Part shown: positions 30,592-42,734 of the stretch, piece after piece | Numbering within the stretch: position 1 is the first letter of the stretch | Layout of the letters: the number at the start of each line of letters is the position of its first letter | Source of the DNA: Rugalucina vietnamica | Lineage: Eukaryota; Mollusca; Bivalvia; Lucinida; Lucinidae | DNA length: 64,000 bases | Direction of reading: 5' to 3' | NCBI GenBank assembly: GCA_964017185.1 | Contig: OZ024869.1 | Location: forward strand, 63,626,931 to 63,690,930 | The notes under the pieces: generated by a model | The model's input: only the letters and a program-made list of their open reading frames with translations | Databases searched by the model: none | Told to the model about the DNA's origin: nothing | Position numbers and translations under genes: made by a program

Positions 30592-30620
30592 CTTCCGGTT
30601 TATTTGTTCAGTCACGTGAC
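30592..30620 (+). promoter_or_regulatory. Candidate regulatory cluster: CTTCCGG and GTCACGTGAC
   Basis: An ETS-type CTTCCGG at 30592-30598 lies 12 bp before a perfect palindromic E-box GTCACGTGAC at 30611-30620. The latter is identical to the CLEAR/USF-type consensus bound by TFEB-family and USF factors. MIOS is the next gene on the + strand, with its first coding exon 14 kb downstream and a 5' non-coding exon not yet located. The link is inference. Confidence 0.3.
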
Positions 30621-31214
30621 TATTTGTTGCTACGGTATGAAAACAAATGGTCGCCGTGTATGACGACTGCATATAACAGGTGGATAATTATTTGTAAAAT
30701 AATAATTTGAACGAGTTAATGTGCTTTAAAACTGGTGTATTCATGTTAATTTATCTGTTTTTTATTTGGAAATCAAGAGAAATATAGGTGACATGTTTAT
30801 TATTGTTGTTTTTCTTCCTTCCCTTTTGAACTAACGAAACGTAAACAACGACAGTAGCAAATTGTGTATGTGAGAGAATTGGAATCAGAATAGTGCAGCA
30901 GTTGGAAAATGTCAAAATGACAACACCACACCATGCAGCGACCTGAGAAAACATTAACTCCCATATATAAACTAAGTTTAAGACCCCACTTAGACGCACA
31001 CTCATCTGACAATCCCGCTGATGAAATGAGAAATTCTGGAAGGTCATTCAGGTTGGTCACTGTCCTGTCATTATTTTAAATTCACTTTACAGAAAACAAA
31101 TTTTTAATAAGACTATTGGTCACACGATTTTGTTTTGGAACAGAGGAGCTGAAGTATTGAACTAAGCCTCCGAGTGATTTTTCATGAAAATACATGGAAG
31201 TCTATATTTTGTTT

Positions 31215-32700
31215 TCCAAAGGTGGCGAATAATTACCAGCCAGGGTGGTTTAGTGTGAATGACCAGAAAGAATATGACCAGAATGTTCATCGGCTTCAAA
31301 TTTTCATACCTAGATTATGTCAGTCTCTCAATTATGTACACATAGAATATGTTGGTCTTTCTTCCTAACCAGAAAAGATGTGGTTAAGTTTGACTGACCA
31401 GATAGACTTGTCATCTGCTTCAATTATTTAGAACTTGAATATATTGGTCTCTCTTCCTAACCAGAAAAGGCGGTTTAGTTTGATTCACCAGATAGACTCT
31501 TGATCAGCATAAATTATATAGAACTTGAATTTGTCGGTCACTCTTCCTAACTAGAAAAGGCGGTTTAGTTTGATTCACCAGATAGACTCTTCATCAACTT
31601 CAATTATTTACAACTTGAATATGTCGGTCACTCTCCCTAACCAGAAAAGGCGGTTTAGTTTGATTCACCAGATAGACTCTTCATCGGCATCAATTATTTA
31701 CAACTTGAATATGTCGGTCACTCTTCCTAACCAAAAAAGGCAGTTTAGTTTGATTCACCAGATAGACTCTTCATCGGCATCAATTATTTACAACTTGAAT
31801 ATGTCGGTCACTCTTCCTAACCAGAAAAGGCGGTTTAGTTTGATTCACCAGATAGACTCTTCATCGGCATCAATCATTTACAACTTGAATATGTCGGTCT
31901 CTCTTCCTAACCAGAAAAGGCTTTTTAGTTTGATTCACCAGATAGACTGAAGACTTCATCGGCATCAATTATTTACAACTTGAATATGTCGGTCTCTCTT
32001 CCTAATCAGAAAAGGCGGTTTAGTTTGATTCACCAGATAGACTCTTCATCGGCATCAATTATTTACAACTTGAATATGTCGGTCACTCTTCCTAACCAGA
32101 AAAGGCGGTTTAGTTTGATTCACCAGATAGACTCTTCATCGGCATCAATTATTTACAACTTGAATATGTCGGTCTCTCTTCCTAACCAGAAAAGGTGGTT
32201 TAGTTTGATTCTCCAGATAGACTCTTCATCAGCTTCAATTATTTACAACTTGAATATGTCAGTCTCTCTTTTTAACCAGAAAAGACGGTTTAGTTTGATT
32301 GACCAGATAGGCTCTTCATCGGCATCAATCATTAAGAACTTGAATATATCAGTCTCTCTTTCTAACCAGGAGAGAATTATATAATTAAAGTAAATTGAAC
32401 AGAAAGAATATTCATCAGCTTCAATTATTCATACCTAGAATATGTCGGTGTCTCTTACTTACCAGAAAAGACGGTTTAGATTGATTGACCAGACAGAAAC
32501 TTACCAGGCTTCATTTATTTACATATATAGAGTCGCCTAAGTTTACTTGACTAGATAGGATGTTCACCGGCTTCATTTATTTACACCTTGAATATGTCGG
32601 TCTCTCTTACAAACCAGAAAAGACAGTTTAGTTTCATTGACTTGATAGAAAATGCCATGGCTTCAAATATTTACACCTAGAATTTGTTGGTCTCTTTTAT
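31215..32700 (+). repeat. 90-bp tandem array, about 16 units
   Basis: The unit contains TCTTCCTAACCAGAAAAGGC, GGTTTAGTTTGATTCACCAG and CAATTATTTACAACTTGAAT. Central units (31570-32390) are well conserved and outer ones decay. Because 90 is divisible by three, two ORFs (31570-31950 and 31980-32384) run through with a repeated SIIYNLNMS motif. A 4-5-base disturbance near 31949 splits them. No start context or domain supports a real protein. Confidence 0.85.
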
Positions 32701-32935
32701 TATTTTTTTTTTTGGTCTGTCTTACTGGGGTCAGCAACAACCATATTCTGTTTCTTTTAAAGTTATACGATTTGTAACTTTTGACCCTATAAATTCAACG
32801 GAAAGGGATTAAAAGTTTTAGAGAAAGGTTCTTGAACTTTTTTGTGAGTTGATTGGGAGAAAAGTAAGAACAGAAGGCCCATGCAGGGGTACAGTTTAAT
32901 AATAATTAATAAAAAAAAAAAAAAAAAAAAAGAAG

Positions 32936-33022
32936 CAATCTGATTAAAACCAGATGTTTCTTCTTATTTACATACAGTTATTGTGTAGATAATGTAAATA
33001 ACATCGGATTTTAATCAGATTG
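32936..33022. mobile_element. Short foldback MITE, CAATCTGATTAAAA ends
   Basis: CAATCTGATTAAAACCAGAT at 32936 and its inverse ATCGGATTTTAATCAGATTG ending at 33022 flank a second inner pair, TTATTTACAT / ATGTAAATAA. It follows an A-run at 32911-32931. Confidence 0.65.
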
Positions 33023-34490
33023 AAAAAAAGAAAGAAACATAACAACAACACAGACACATGGCGATGTCTTCTTTCTTCTGATATACCTGCAATGAAAATA
33101 TAAAATTTAATTAATTTGTTCTTAGACATGTTTGATGTATTTTCAAAACAAAATTCTAGTGCAAAAATACAATGGAAATACCGCTACATCATTAGAATTA
33201 CCAACTACCAACCTCGCTTGAATTATTATTTGTTTTGATTAAAATTGTAGTTACTTTGGTAAAATATCAAGTTCACAATGCAAGGAATACCATATTTCTA
33301 CGTAATGAATGTAATTATGAAGGAAAAATACGAGAACATGAACTATTGTGTGCTTTTTTCATCATTTTTCCTTACACAATAATGCAAATATATTGTCTAT
33401 TTTCATAGCGACGCCATATTGTTTTGATAATTTCCAATAGCAACCAACGCTGTGACGTCACAACATTTCACCGAATTGTTTTTATTTTATTATAACACTG
33501 GGATAATAAGCTTTCTGGCGATATATAATGATACCATATTGTGTACAATATTTTGCGTCAGTGAGAGATTATATGCTAAAAAAACACCGTTTTTAACATG
33601 TTATGATGTTGCACTTTTATTTTGGGTGTTTTGTAAACATGTTTGCTTTAATGTTCATGAATGAAATATGTTGCATATGGCTCTAGAACTAAGTAGACAT
33701 ATGTCCCTTGTAATACACTTTTTACGGCTTTAAATTTGGACTAAAATTAATAAAAATATGGAGTATGAAGTGAAACAGTACTTTTCTTATGTTTTTCAAT
33801 TTTTCATGGTGTCTTTAGTTGGCAGGTAAAAAAATTACACCCATGATTAGAACATGATTTTTTGGTATCTAGTCTTTCATTGTTAAGACAATAGAAAGTT
33901 TAGAATCAATGGAAGTTGAATTTATCCTCACAGTGAAGAGTACTTGTTTCTTTAAAATCATCATTTTTATGTAGAGTCCGTAGCCCCTATTTTCATAATG
34001 GATGTTCAAAGCCAGATTCCTATTAACAAGGATGAAATGGTCTTATTATTTTTCAGACTGAGGACTAGTAAAACATGGCTGAAGGTTTTGTCAAGAAATT
34101 GTATAGGACCGCTGATGTGGTCAAATGTATTTTTTGCATGGCCTGTAGAGTCCGTAGCCCCATGTTAAGAGACACCCTAGAAATAAAATGTGTGTTGCAG
34201 TCAAGGTTTCCTTCAATTTTTCATATGCAACCACACATGTTACATTGTATTAAATTAACTGCAGCATGGAACAATGACTTATCTAGGCTGCATATGATCT
34301 TATTTAAGCAGCCCAAAACACTGGTTTGAAGCTCCTTTTCTGAACTATTCCCATTACCCACTATGGTGAAATTTGAAAAACGCGAGAGCCAAAAGAATTA
34401 TTTCTGGAATATAAACCTGATAGGTCATAAGTTATTATAAACCAAGAAAAATGAAAATACAAAGGGGTTACTTTTTTGCCTCAAGTGCAA
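33023..34490. other. Intergenic, with a CRE/CCAAT cluster and a duplicated GTAGAGTCCGTAGCCCC
   Basis: At 33409-33456 the sequence holds GACGCCATATTG (YY1-like), CCAATAGCAACCAAC (CCAAT plus an RFX-like half site) and GTGACGTCAC (CRE). GTAGAGTCCGTAGCCCC occurs at about 33973 and again at about 34145. No exon was recognised. Promoter function is only a possibility. Confidence 0.35.
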
Positions 34491-34494
34491 CATA

Positions 34495-34840
34495 AAAGGC
34501 AACCCTGATTGTGTCTCAGCCGATTTATATCCAACGGTTAAACGGTTTAGTGTCATAGCACCGCATTTCTGGTCACCGAATACCCTCCCTAGACAGTGGT
34601 TGGCTGGTGGTTGGAATGAAAAATTTCTTTCAACGCGCAACGTCCCATTGGTGTTTATGCATCGGAATCTTGATAGTTTACTGGTGACACACCAAACCAG
34701 ATAGGTTCGGGTGGATGACAAATTAGTCCGTAGAATGCACAAGCGAAGTGAACTTGGACACACAATCATCTGACATTTAAGAGTTGGAAAACTGGTCACC
34801 GAATACGCTGCCAGCAATACAGAATGCGGTCAAAATTATA
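34495..34840. repeat. Dispersed repeat next to the nested transposon
   Basis: GGCAACCCTGATTGTGTCTC is shared in inverted form with about 27790-27815. GTCACCGAATAC occurs twice here (about 34575 and 34795). The overlapping minus-strand ORF of 130 codons resembles no family I know and is probably repeat-derived. Confidence 0.45.
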
Positions 34841-35344
34841 CTTACTATGTTAGAGTAAGGGGACATGATTTCGCACAGGGCATGGCTTCGCACACCTAAT
34901 TTATTCCTCAAATTTTACCCCTCTGTGATGAAAATCCCTAGGGATGATGCTAATAAATGAGTTTTGTCGAAGAGTGCCGTGTTTTATACAAATTCTTAGC
35001 TTCCGCAACCCCGCGTGCTTTGGGCATGCGACGAAACCTCATTTGCATACAAATGTCAACAAATAGTGAGGGTCAAGATGTAAGAAATATTGCTCCCGTG
35101 CGATTTTTGTGCTAAAATTGATATTTTTGCTTTAAATGATTGTTTATATATACCTTGACGATCGTTTCTGGGCTATGAGGGAAGGAGATACCTCCTTTTT
35201 AAGCCCACTTCTTGTAGAAATCATTCTGTCACTGTGTCTTGGTATTTTCTTAACTACTTTGATTCACATCTTACATGTACAGGTTTTTGTTTTGCAGATT
35301 TTTTTCACTGGTAGGAATATGTCATATGTTAGACATATTACTGA

Positions 35345-36199
35345 TCAATATTCGTACACAACTTCATGGTTCCAATTTTGGTCAATTCTTGTTTTGAAGG
35401 CATTCACGTCTTTCGCTGCTACAACTCGTTCAGGCAATGAATTCCAATCATTTATAACTCTTTGTGAAAAGTGTTGTTGTCTAGTTGTTGTTCTACAGCG
35501 CGGTTTTTCTAATTTGAGACTATGACCACGGGTTGATGATTGTTTACAGAATTTGAAAAATCTTTCCGTTGGTATATCTTCTAGACCTTTCACTATTTTA
35601 AATGTCTGAATCATGTCACCCCTTCTTCTCCTATGAGCTAGACTAGGCAATTTCAACCTTTTCAATCTTTCTATATAAGTCAAATCTTTCAATTCAGGTA
35701 CTAGTTTTGTGGCACGTTTCTGTACTTTCTCAACACTTTCAATGTCTTTTCTTAGAAATGGATGCCAGATTGCATTACCGTATTCAACAACAGGCCTGAT
35801 AAGGGCCTTGTAGAGAAGAATAAATGATTCTTTTTCAATATAATCAAAAGTTCTAACTATGAGAGATAAAACACTGTTGGCTTTATTGACTTTTTCAGCT
35901 ATATGGCCACTAAACTTCAAATCTTGTTGAAAAGTCACACCTAAATCTTTCTCCTCACTAGCTGTTTCTATATCCTCAAAGTTCAAAGTATACTGGTAAC
36001 CTTCATTGTTTCTACCATAATGAATAGTCTTGCATTTTTTCACATTGAATCTCAATTGCCATATTTCCGCCCAAGTGAATAAGGCATCTAAATCTTGTTG
36101 TATAATATCACAGTTACTGTCTTTGTTGTAGAGTTTCGTATCGTCAGCAAATATTGTTGAAAAATTATGGGGTTCAATTTTTTCGACCCCTTGACCCAA
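35345..36199 (-). pseudogene. LINE reverse-transcriptase C-terminal part, 5'-truncated
   Basis: A 284-codon minus-strand frame. About 13 residues encoded by the transposon arm are followed by FSTIFADDTKLYNKD, the catalytic FADD box of a non-LTR reverse transcriptase. The thumb and C-terminal region follow: KDLGVTFQQDLKF, RPVVEYGNAIWHPFL, VEKVQKRATKLVP, RRRRGDMIQTFKIV and FSQRVINDWNSLPERVV. These fit Jockey/CR1-group LINEs. The fingers, most of the palm and the endonuclease are missing, so it is inactive, although no stop interrupts the remaining frame. The matching right arm of the host element lacks it. Confidence 0.85.
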
Positions 36200-36560
36200 T
36201 TTTGTGGGCTTTTTCTTAAGACCACGCCCATTTTATTATTTTTCTACACTGCAGACAATAATAAAGCTGTTTCTGAATGGAAACTTTACTATTGTGTGGT
36301 ATGTTGCATCAAATGTATCATTTTGTGGCTTATGTAATGCCAGAGAACCAATTTATTACAGTTGTTGTTTATATTTTCTTCATTTTCTTTTAATTGAAAG
36401 TGGGTGGGGTAATTTAATGGGGAAATTCAATGGAATAATTCGTTCTGTTCGCTAACTTGTACTGGCAGAGTAAAGACCGACATTAAATCAGATGAACAAA
36501 TATAAAAAAAAAGTTGCACGTGCTATTGTTTAAGAAGAAACCTACTTTTTTATTTTCATA

Positions 36561-39500
36561 CGAGGGACATTCAATAAGTAGTGCGAACTCACATGCATTT
36601 TTCAACTAACATGTCGGAAAATATTCTTATATCTTGATTAACAACGCTATGAATAATTGTTTAAGAGTAAAGCAGGCGTGTGTGCGCAGTGCTATATTAG
36701 CTGTACTTATACAGATAATGAACGAGGGTCGTTTAATAAGTAATGCAAATGCATATGAAGGAAAGTGAAACAGATCGAAACAGAACAAGCGCTCAACCGT
36801 TGAAAACGCGATCCTATGTCCAGTTGCTTTCAGTATTAAGTTACTAGTTTCGTTCTATTGAGTCATCATCACGGTCAATGTTAAACGAATAAATCACAAT
36901 TTAAGGTCTTCGTGAAGCACATATCAACAGGCATGGATCTAAATTACCTGAATGGACTTCCGAAATGGACATTTCGTACATGTTTATGTGTCCTGGGGTA
37001 CTTTTCGTTTCTTTTGGAAAGACAAGGTGATCTCGAATATGGCCAAAACGTGTTCAGCCCGAGAATAAATGGTTAAACCCACATTCTTTGCTGTAGCAGA
37101 AACGTTGGTGATCTCTGTTTATCACGAACCATGAATAAAATATAAAGGTTTGATCCTTTGGAAGCAGTACAACATCAAAGGGAGATAGTATATTGCACAG
37201 TTTCGTGTAATAAGCAACAAAAAGCCAGACTATTGTACTGCAATTTCGAAACTTTACACGAGAAGTCTAAATAAAAGACATATTCCTTAACGGGGTCAAA
37301 TAATTTAAACATTGCTTAGAAGTATGTTTCGGGGTCGAATAATTTAAACATTGCTTAGAAGTATGTTTCTAAACGTGAAACCTCTGAAATAATATAACAG
37401 AGTGATAACTCCCACCCAATATTGTACTATCGAAATCGCAGCAAAATACGTTTTGGTCAACTTCGGAGAACAATTCTCCAGTACCAGTAAGATATTCCGG
37501 TGTTGAATTCTGACTGGTCAGTATTAGCGTCCAAATAAGGGTGTTGTATGAGGACAAAGAGGAACACTTGATGACGACTATGCTTCTTAATCTCCTTAAT
37601 TTCAAAGTAATAAGTTGATAAATACAATTGGCAATACAGTACAGAGAAAATGAGTAGGAATGAGTGGGAGAGGGTGCTAGGGAGGTCAATAATGTAGTCT
37701 GCTTTGTTTGATTCGATGGTTAGCATCACATTTACAGCTATGGTCATGCCTGGAGGTTGTTTGCGACTGAATGGGTATATTTGGATTGCCTTCCAGCATC
37801 AGGGTTTTAAGAAATTAATGGGTCACAAGATATCTCCCACACAGAGCTTGTAAATACCTGACCACATGAGCAATTGTTAACCGCTTAGAGGGTCTCTATG
37901 CCACGGTCCAATAAAATTGGTTATGTAATACTGATCGGTACTGAAGAGAAATGATGTGCCATTTCACCCAGATGTCGAAAGGAAGATTCGTAAAAACTGC
38001 GACAAAGACCACCGACGCCTTGCCTTGACCCGGATTGGAACTGGACCGCGGCGGTGACAAGTACGGTTGTTATCGAATACGCTATCCAGGCCCCGGCATA
38101 TTTCTGCCAGTAATCGAGACATAACACTTTAATGCAATAATACAATTGTGTGACCAAAGAAACACATACAGGACACTCCTCTTTGCATCAAAACGACACT
38201 ATTATATGTGTTTTTGGAATATATATTTTGTGTTGTTTGTTTGAGTTGATGGTTAACGTCCAAACCAATAGCTATAGTCATGTCGGGATGTTGCCTTCAT
38301 TTTATGGGACTTTACCCAAAATGAGGATGTCATGACAACCAAAAAGTGCTTCAAATATAACCATCCAACTCAGCCACTAAGGCTTATGTATGTATGATTC
38401 TAAATGAAAGGCCAGTAAGCAGATGGTCAGTCATTACCGTAGAAGCTTTGTCTGGAGGCAAACGCAGCCCATCTATTTCTTTAGGCCCGAATAGGCTGGT
38501 GCCCATATCCCACCCGACCAACCTTTGCATAGATATTTGTCATTTCAGATGCATATTATGGAAAGTACAAAGGTGTTTGCAGAGTTATTACCGATGTTGA
38601 TGTAAGTGGCTATACCCTGCAATCACTCATTCTAAAATAAGCAGCGCACCCCCTGTCTCGGGGTGTTGAATAAAAATTGGAGTGACATTGTTCAATATAT
38701 CACCAAGGTTGGCTGTTTTTTCAAAATTTGGTACTATCTCCATTTAAATCGAATAAAGTATGATACCCAGTTATGTTTTTTAAGATCTCTGGTAGTAGTG
38801 AATAATGCATGACCCCACCCAAAACGGCATGTCACAAACTGAAATGCAAAAATTCAAAAGGCGATAGAATGAACAAATTCTATTTTATCACGAAACAACA
38901 TCGTTCGATTTACTTCATTTGACATTAACTTTTGGTAAAAGGAATGGTTATTTTATATCTTGTAAACCAACAAAAATATCAAACATCAAAAATCGAAAAA
39001 AGCATGTCACAGAGTTTCTGTAATTTACGTGACGCTATAGAAAATTGTCCAAATCTTATACTGCTTTCTCTTATTGCAGACCAAACTGTGTCAATTAAAT
39101 AGTTGAATATGTCCTTAATATGGATAACTTATGGATTTTTCATTTTGCTTTACTACTTTGGTCAAATATATCTAATCCCCCTGCTTAACCATTGCGTCCC
39201 TTTTAAGATGTAATCATACGTGACACCATTTTTCTACAAATCCAACATAGTATTTGAAACAACCTTATCTGAATATGAAAGTATGGAGCATGAATACACC
39301 TCACAAAAAATAAAGTTAATATCAAACGACCCTAAGGTGGTTTTTTCGGATGCTAAAGTTGAAAATGTAATAAACGTGACAGTAATTTACGTGACGGTAC
39401 TTACTTTCAAAATGCCAATATGACATATTTTATAGCTAAGATTGTGCTTTGAATCAGCGTCGATAAATGTTTTAATGTCCATTATGTACTTTTCAGTAGT

Positions 39501-41227
39501 TAAGTTTACGGAATATGATGTTTTTTCAAGCAGTGTCACGTAAATTACGCATTTGTCACGTAAAATACAAAGGTAGTTTAAGTCTATTTATCAGTTATAG
39601 TTGAAAACAGTTGAATCTAAAAGGATCACACCTCCTTCAATCAAAGACATAGCAATACTACATTTGTTATTTGCATTTGTCCATTCCAAAATACTGACCA
39701 ACAGTAAAATATCAGCCCTGAGATTAATATACATTTTTATCAATATAAAACAGTTTTGTTTTACTAAATAATTACGTGGTTAATTAATCGAAGGATTTAC
39801 TTCTTGTGCAGACTGGTTCAAATGCCATGCTTCATTTTAAGTTAGCAAAAACTCAAACATATCTAAGTTTGAAAATAATGTAGGTGACTTAAATATTACC
39901 GTCACGTAAATTACAGTATTCCGTCACGTATATTACATTTTTATAGAATGTTGTGCAAAAAGTAAAACAATATTAAAAAATGAAATAGGATCACACACGA
40001 TTGTCTGTTTGGAGTAAACGTATCCAGATAAATTCTTTCAGATAATATTTAATGCCATTGTATATCTGCAATGCAAAAATAATTTATGTTGCGGTTTGCA
40101 AGTAATTTACGTGACGCTGAATAAAACAAGACCTGCCATATAACAAGATGTATTTAGAAAAGTAATTATAAGCTCCGCCACTCATGTAGGACAAATGTAA
40201 TTATCATTACATGTTTTGATATAATTCTGATGTACAGGTCAGATGTTATTATAGTTGCAAGTTAACAACACTAAAAATTCTGAATCAAGAAGCCTGCATC
40301 ATACACATATTATCTAACATTTTTCGATAGTAGATATGAAAGGATGTTTATTGTTTGATTTAATCTACTTAATATTGTTCTTTATTTGAGAAACTGAAGT
40401 CTGCTAGTCAGAGATATACGTTGAGTTTGTGTTCTTGTTACATTTAGTTCATATGTAGTGCGTCACGTTGATTACCAAATTGGAATCTACCCATCAAGTT
40501 TCAAAATGATGTAGAAATTGCAAGAATATCGGGAAGGTGGTGAAGTTTTACAGGATGAAGCCTGAATGATCTACAATAGTGATGGTATGTCGAAAAAGTG
40601 TAATTCTTAAAGTTTATTTTTCTTCATTTTTTTCTCCAGGATTTGCACCTTATTTTAGAATGAGTGAATACATTGCTATTTATCACTTAGAGTTATTAAT
40701 TATGGACGCATTTACTGCTTTCAGCTAACAAGATGACTCTAATGCGTAGTCATTGCCTATTTTTGTTAACTTGTATGACGTTTAAATCATTGTCGGATGT
40801 TCTTAACGATACTTTATTCAATAAAATGTATGGGGTTTGGTTTATCCATCATTTGAAACTATCATATAATTATTAAAATCACAACAATGATCGCGTTTAC
40901 ATGGCACTATATAATTCACCAGAAGTGTGTATTCTTACATTGTATTAGCTAAGATCGATTCTAGCACAGTTGTATTGTAATAATGTTATGTGTGCCATTT
41001 TATGCATTACATGTACAGTGCAATGCGTGAAATTACATATGTATCTATACTACTTTTTAACGACCCTCGTGTATAACATGTATAGGCACTGCGTAGACAC
41101 CATCAAACATGCAATAGCTTTATCCTAACGAATTTAGCTTAATATTTTAGAAACAGAGTTAAGGGCATATAATTCTAACATAGAAGAAATTGCATGCCAG
41201 TTCGCATTACTTATTGAATGACCCTCG
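36561..41227. mobile_element. 4.7-kb inner element with CGAGGG inverted ends and TA flanks
   Basis: Left end CGAGGGACATTCAATAAGTA, right end TACTTATTGAATGACCCTCG (in inverted form), extending through GCGAACT for about 35 bp, with TA on both sides (36559-36560 and 41228-41229). This is Tc1/mariner-like in form. A second inverted pair lies further in: CGAGGGTCGTTTAATAAGTA at 36723 and TTTTTAACGACCCTCG to 41069. No transposase was recognised in 4.6 kb. A related segment GATGGTTARC plus TAGCTATRGTCATG occurs twice (about 37717 and 38249). Confidence 0.75.
39020..40475. repeat. Nine dispersed copies of the 14-mer GTCACGTAAATTAC
   Basis: Copies, allowing up to two mismatches: 39020, 39367, 39382 and 40102 (as GTAATTTACGTGAC), and 39535, 39555, 39901, 39923 and 40462 (as GTCACGTAAATTAC). 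Six of the nine form close pairs with start spacings of 15, 20 and 22 bp, same orientation within each pair. The intervening DNA is not tandemly repeated. The core ACGT with flanking GTCAC resembles a bHLH/bZIP half-palindrome. Confidence 0.8.
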
Positions 41228-42734
41228 TATATAGTTAATTATGGGCAACGCAAAGATGATATCGTGTTAACAACTGTTTATTACATAATATTCATCTGCT
41301 TGATGTGTTTTGCTTTCTTTCAGTGTCATTGTACGCCGGTAATAGAGTATGGTTAATTTTCATACTTATTTCCTCCATTAAATTACCCCACCCACTATGT
41401 TTTAGAGATATATTGTGCTTACATCGACAATACCTATCATAAATGTGTTTTTATCGTTACATATCCTTCTAAAGGGGGTCTCAGATGCAAAATACAAGGT
41501 AAAAGTTAGTTTTAGTAGCAGAAACAACACAACAAGTGTCAACAGTGTAGTTAATGCGCAAAAATGGGCGTGGCCTTGAAAAAGAGCCCATAGAATTGGT
41601 TCGAGGAGTCGGAAAAAATGAACCCCATCATTTTCCATAATAATAACACACAAACGATCATTTAAAGCAAAGAAATCAATTTTAGCACGAAAATCGCACG
41701 GGAATACATCTCGACCCTCACTAAAACATGTACACCGTGTAAACAATCAGCTTTTTCAACTTACAATTTCTATAATTCCCATCAAAATCTACAGGTGAGT
41801 AGAAGAATATCCTATTTCCAATAATTTCCCGCTAAATATTCCAGTATTTCTCCAAAATGATACAAGTTTTCACATTTTATCTGCGCTGGTTGTTCGTCTG
41901 TCAAAGTCAAGTCCGTTCCGGTAAACCTTGATACCGAGGGAGCGATCATTTTTCAAGGTGCCTGGTCATCTCGGCCCAATACAACTCATCCTCCCAAAGT
42001 TGGCACACCATGGTATTAAGATGCCAGGTTGTCATTTTTAAGTTTAAGTTGGAACATACTTTTGTACAGCTACTGTCCCTGAAGTGACACACCCCCAATT
42101 TGAACACAATGTACTTTAGACAAGGTCTATCTGTAATTTACATTTTGTTTTGAATTTTTGACACTATTTTGGTTGTTCTTTGTTAATATGTTGTGTTTTT
42201 TCCAAGGTCTTGCTTTGTTTTCAAAAAATGTGGGTGTGCGAAGCCATGTCCCATTTCCTCCATATTTTACCACTAAATACCACAGTAAATAATGACGGAT
42301 CCCTGATGACGTATTGAGCTCTGACGTTTTGTGACACATGTTTTGTAAACAGCTTTTGTCAAGGTTGAAATGAGACAAGTAACCGTGATTGTAAGTATTT
42401 TTCATTTTCTATGATCTAAGTAAATCATTAAGAAGTGTGCGAAACCATGTCCCCTTACTCTATGCTATTTTTGTGAGTTTTATAATTTCACCATTGACAT
42501 TCAAATGATAGCCACAGTACATGTATCATGGTCAGCCTGTAACAGTTTTTCCTGCTCATGTGAAAGTTTTGATTTTGTGAGCGGCTCTATTTGTATGCAG
42601 ATGCCAGTTATTAAATAATTTTTTGAGCCATATTCATATTTTGCGCTGTCTGGAGATCCAAAATTGGCACCTTATGAACTTTAAATGCGTTCTATATAAA
42701 GCATCACTTTCTAATTGACCTGAAAGAGTCAACT

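Larger units (their letters stand above)
34851..42462. mobile_element. 7.6-kb nested inverted-repeat transposon with long arms
   Basis: Termini TAGAGTAAGGGGACATG (34851) and its inverse CATGTCCCCTTACTCTA (to 42462) match with one difference over about 27 bp. The end TTTCGCACA is repeated subterminally as GGCTTCGCACAC (about 34884) and GTGTGCGAAGCC (about 42233). Inverted similarity continues inward in patches: CCCGTGCGATTT (35095) with its inverse (41690); TATGGGGTTCA and CCACGCCCATTTT (36168-36236) with inverses at 41560-41635; and GTGGGTGGGGTAATTTAATG (36400) with its inverse near 41380. TA at both edges may be the target. A LINE fragment (35150-36160) sits only in the left arm. A second TIR element fills the middle. 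Confidence 0.7.

Noticed and set aside
34425..34817. 130-residue minus-strand ORF
   Set aside because: It overlaps a dispersed repeat also seen near 27.8 kb; no protein family was recognised.
36561..41227. Transposase gene in the inner element
   Set aside because: I found no DDE-type block or long frame; the ORFs present are under about 110 codons and unrelated to known transposases.
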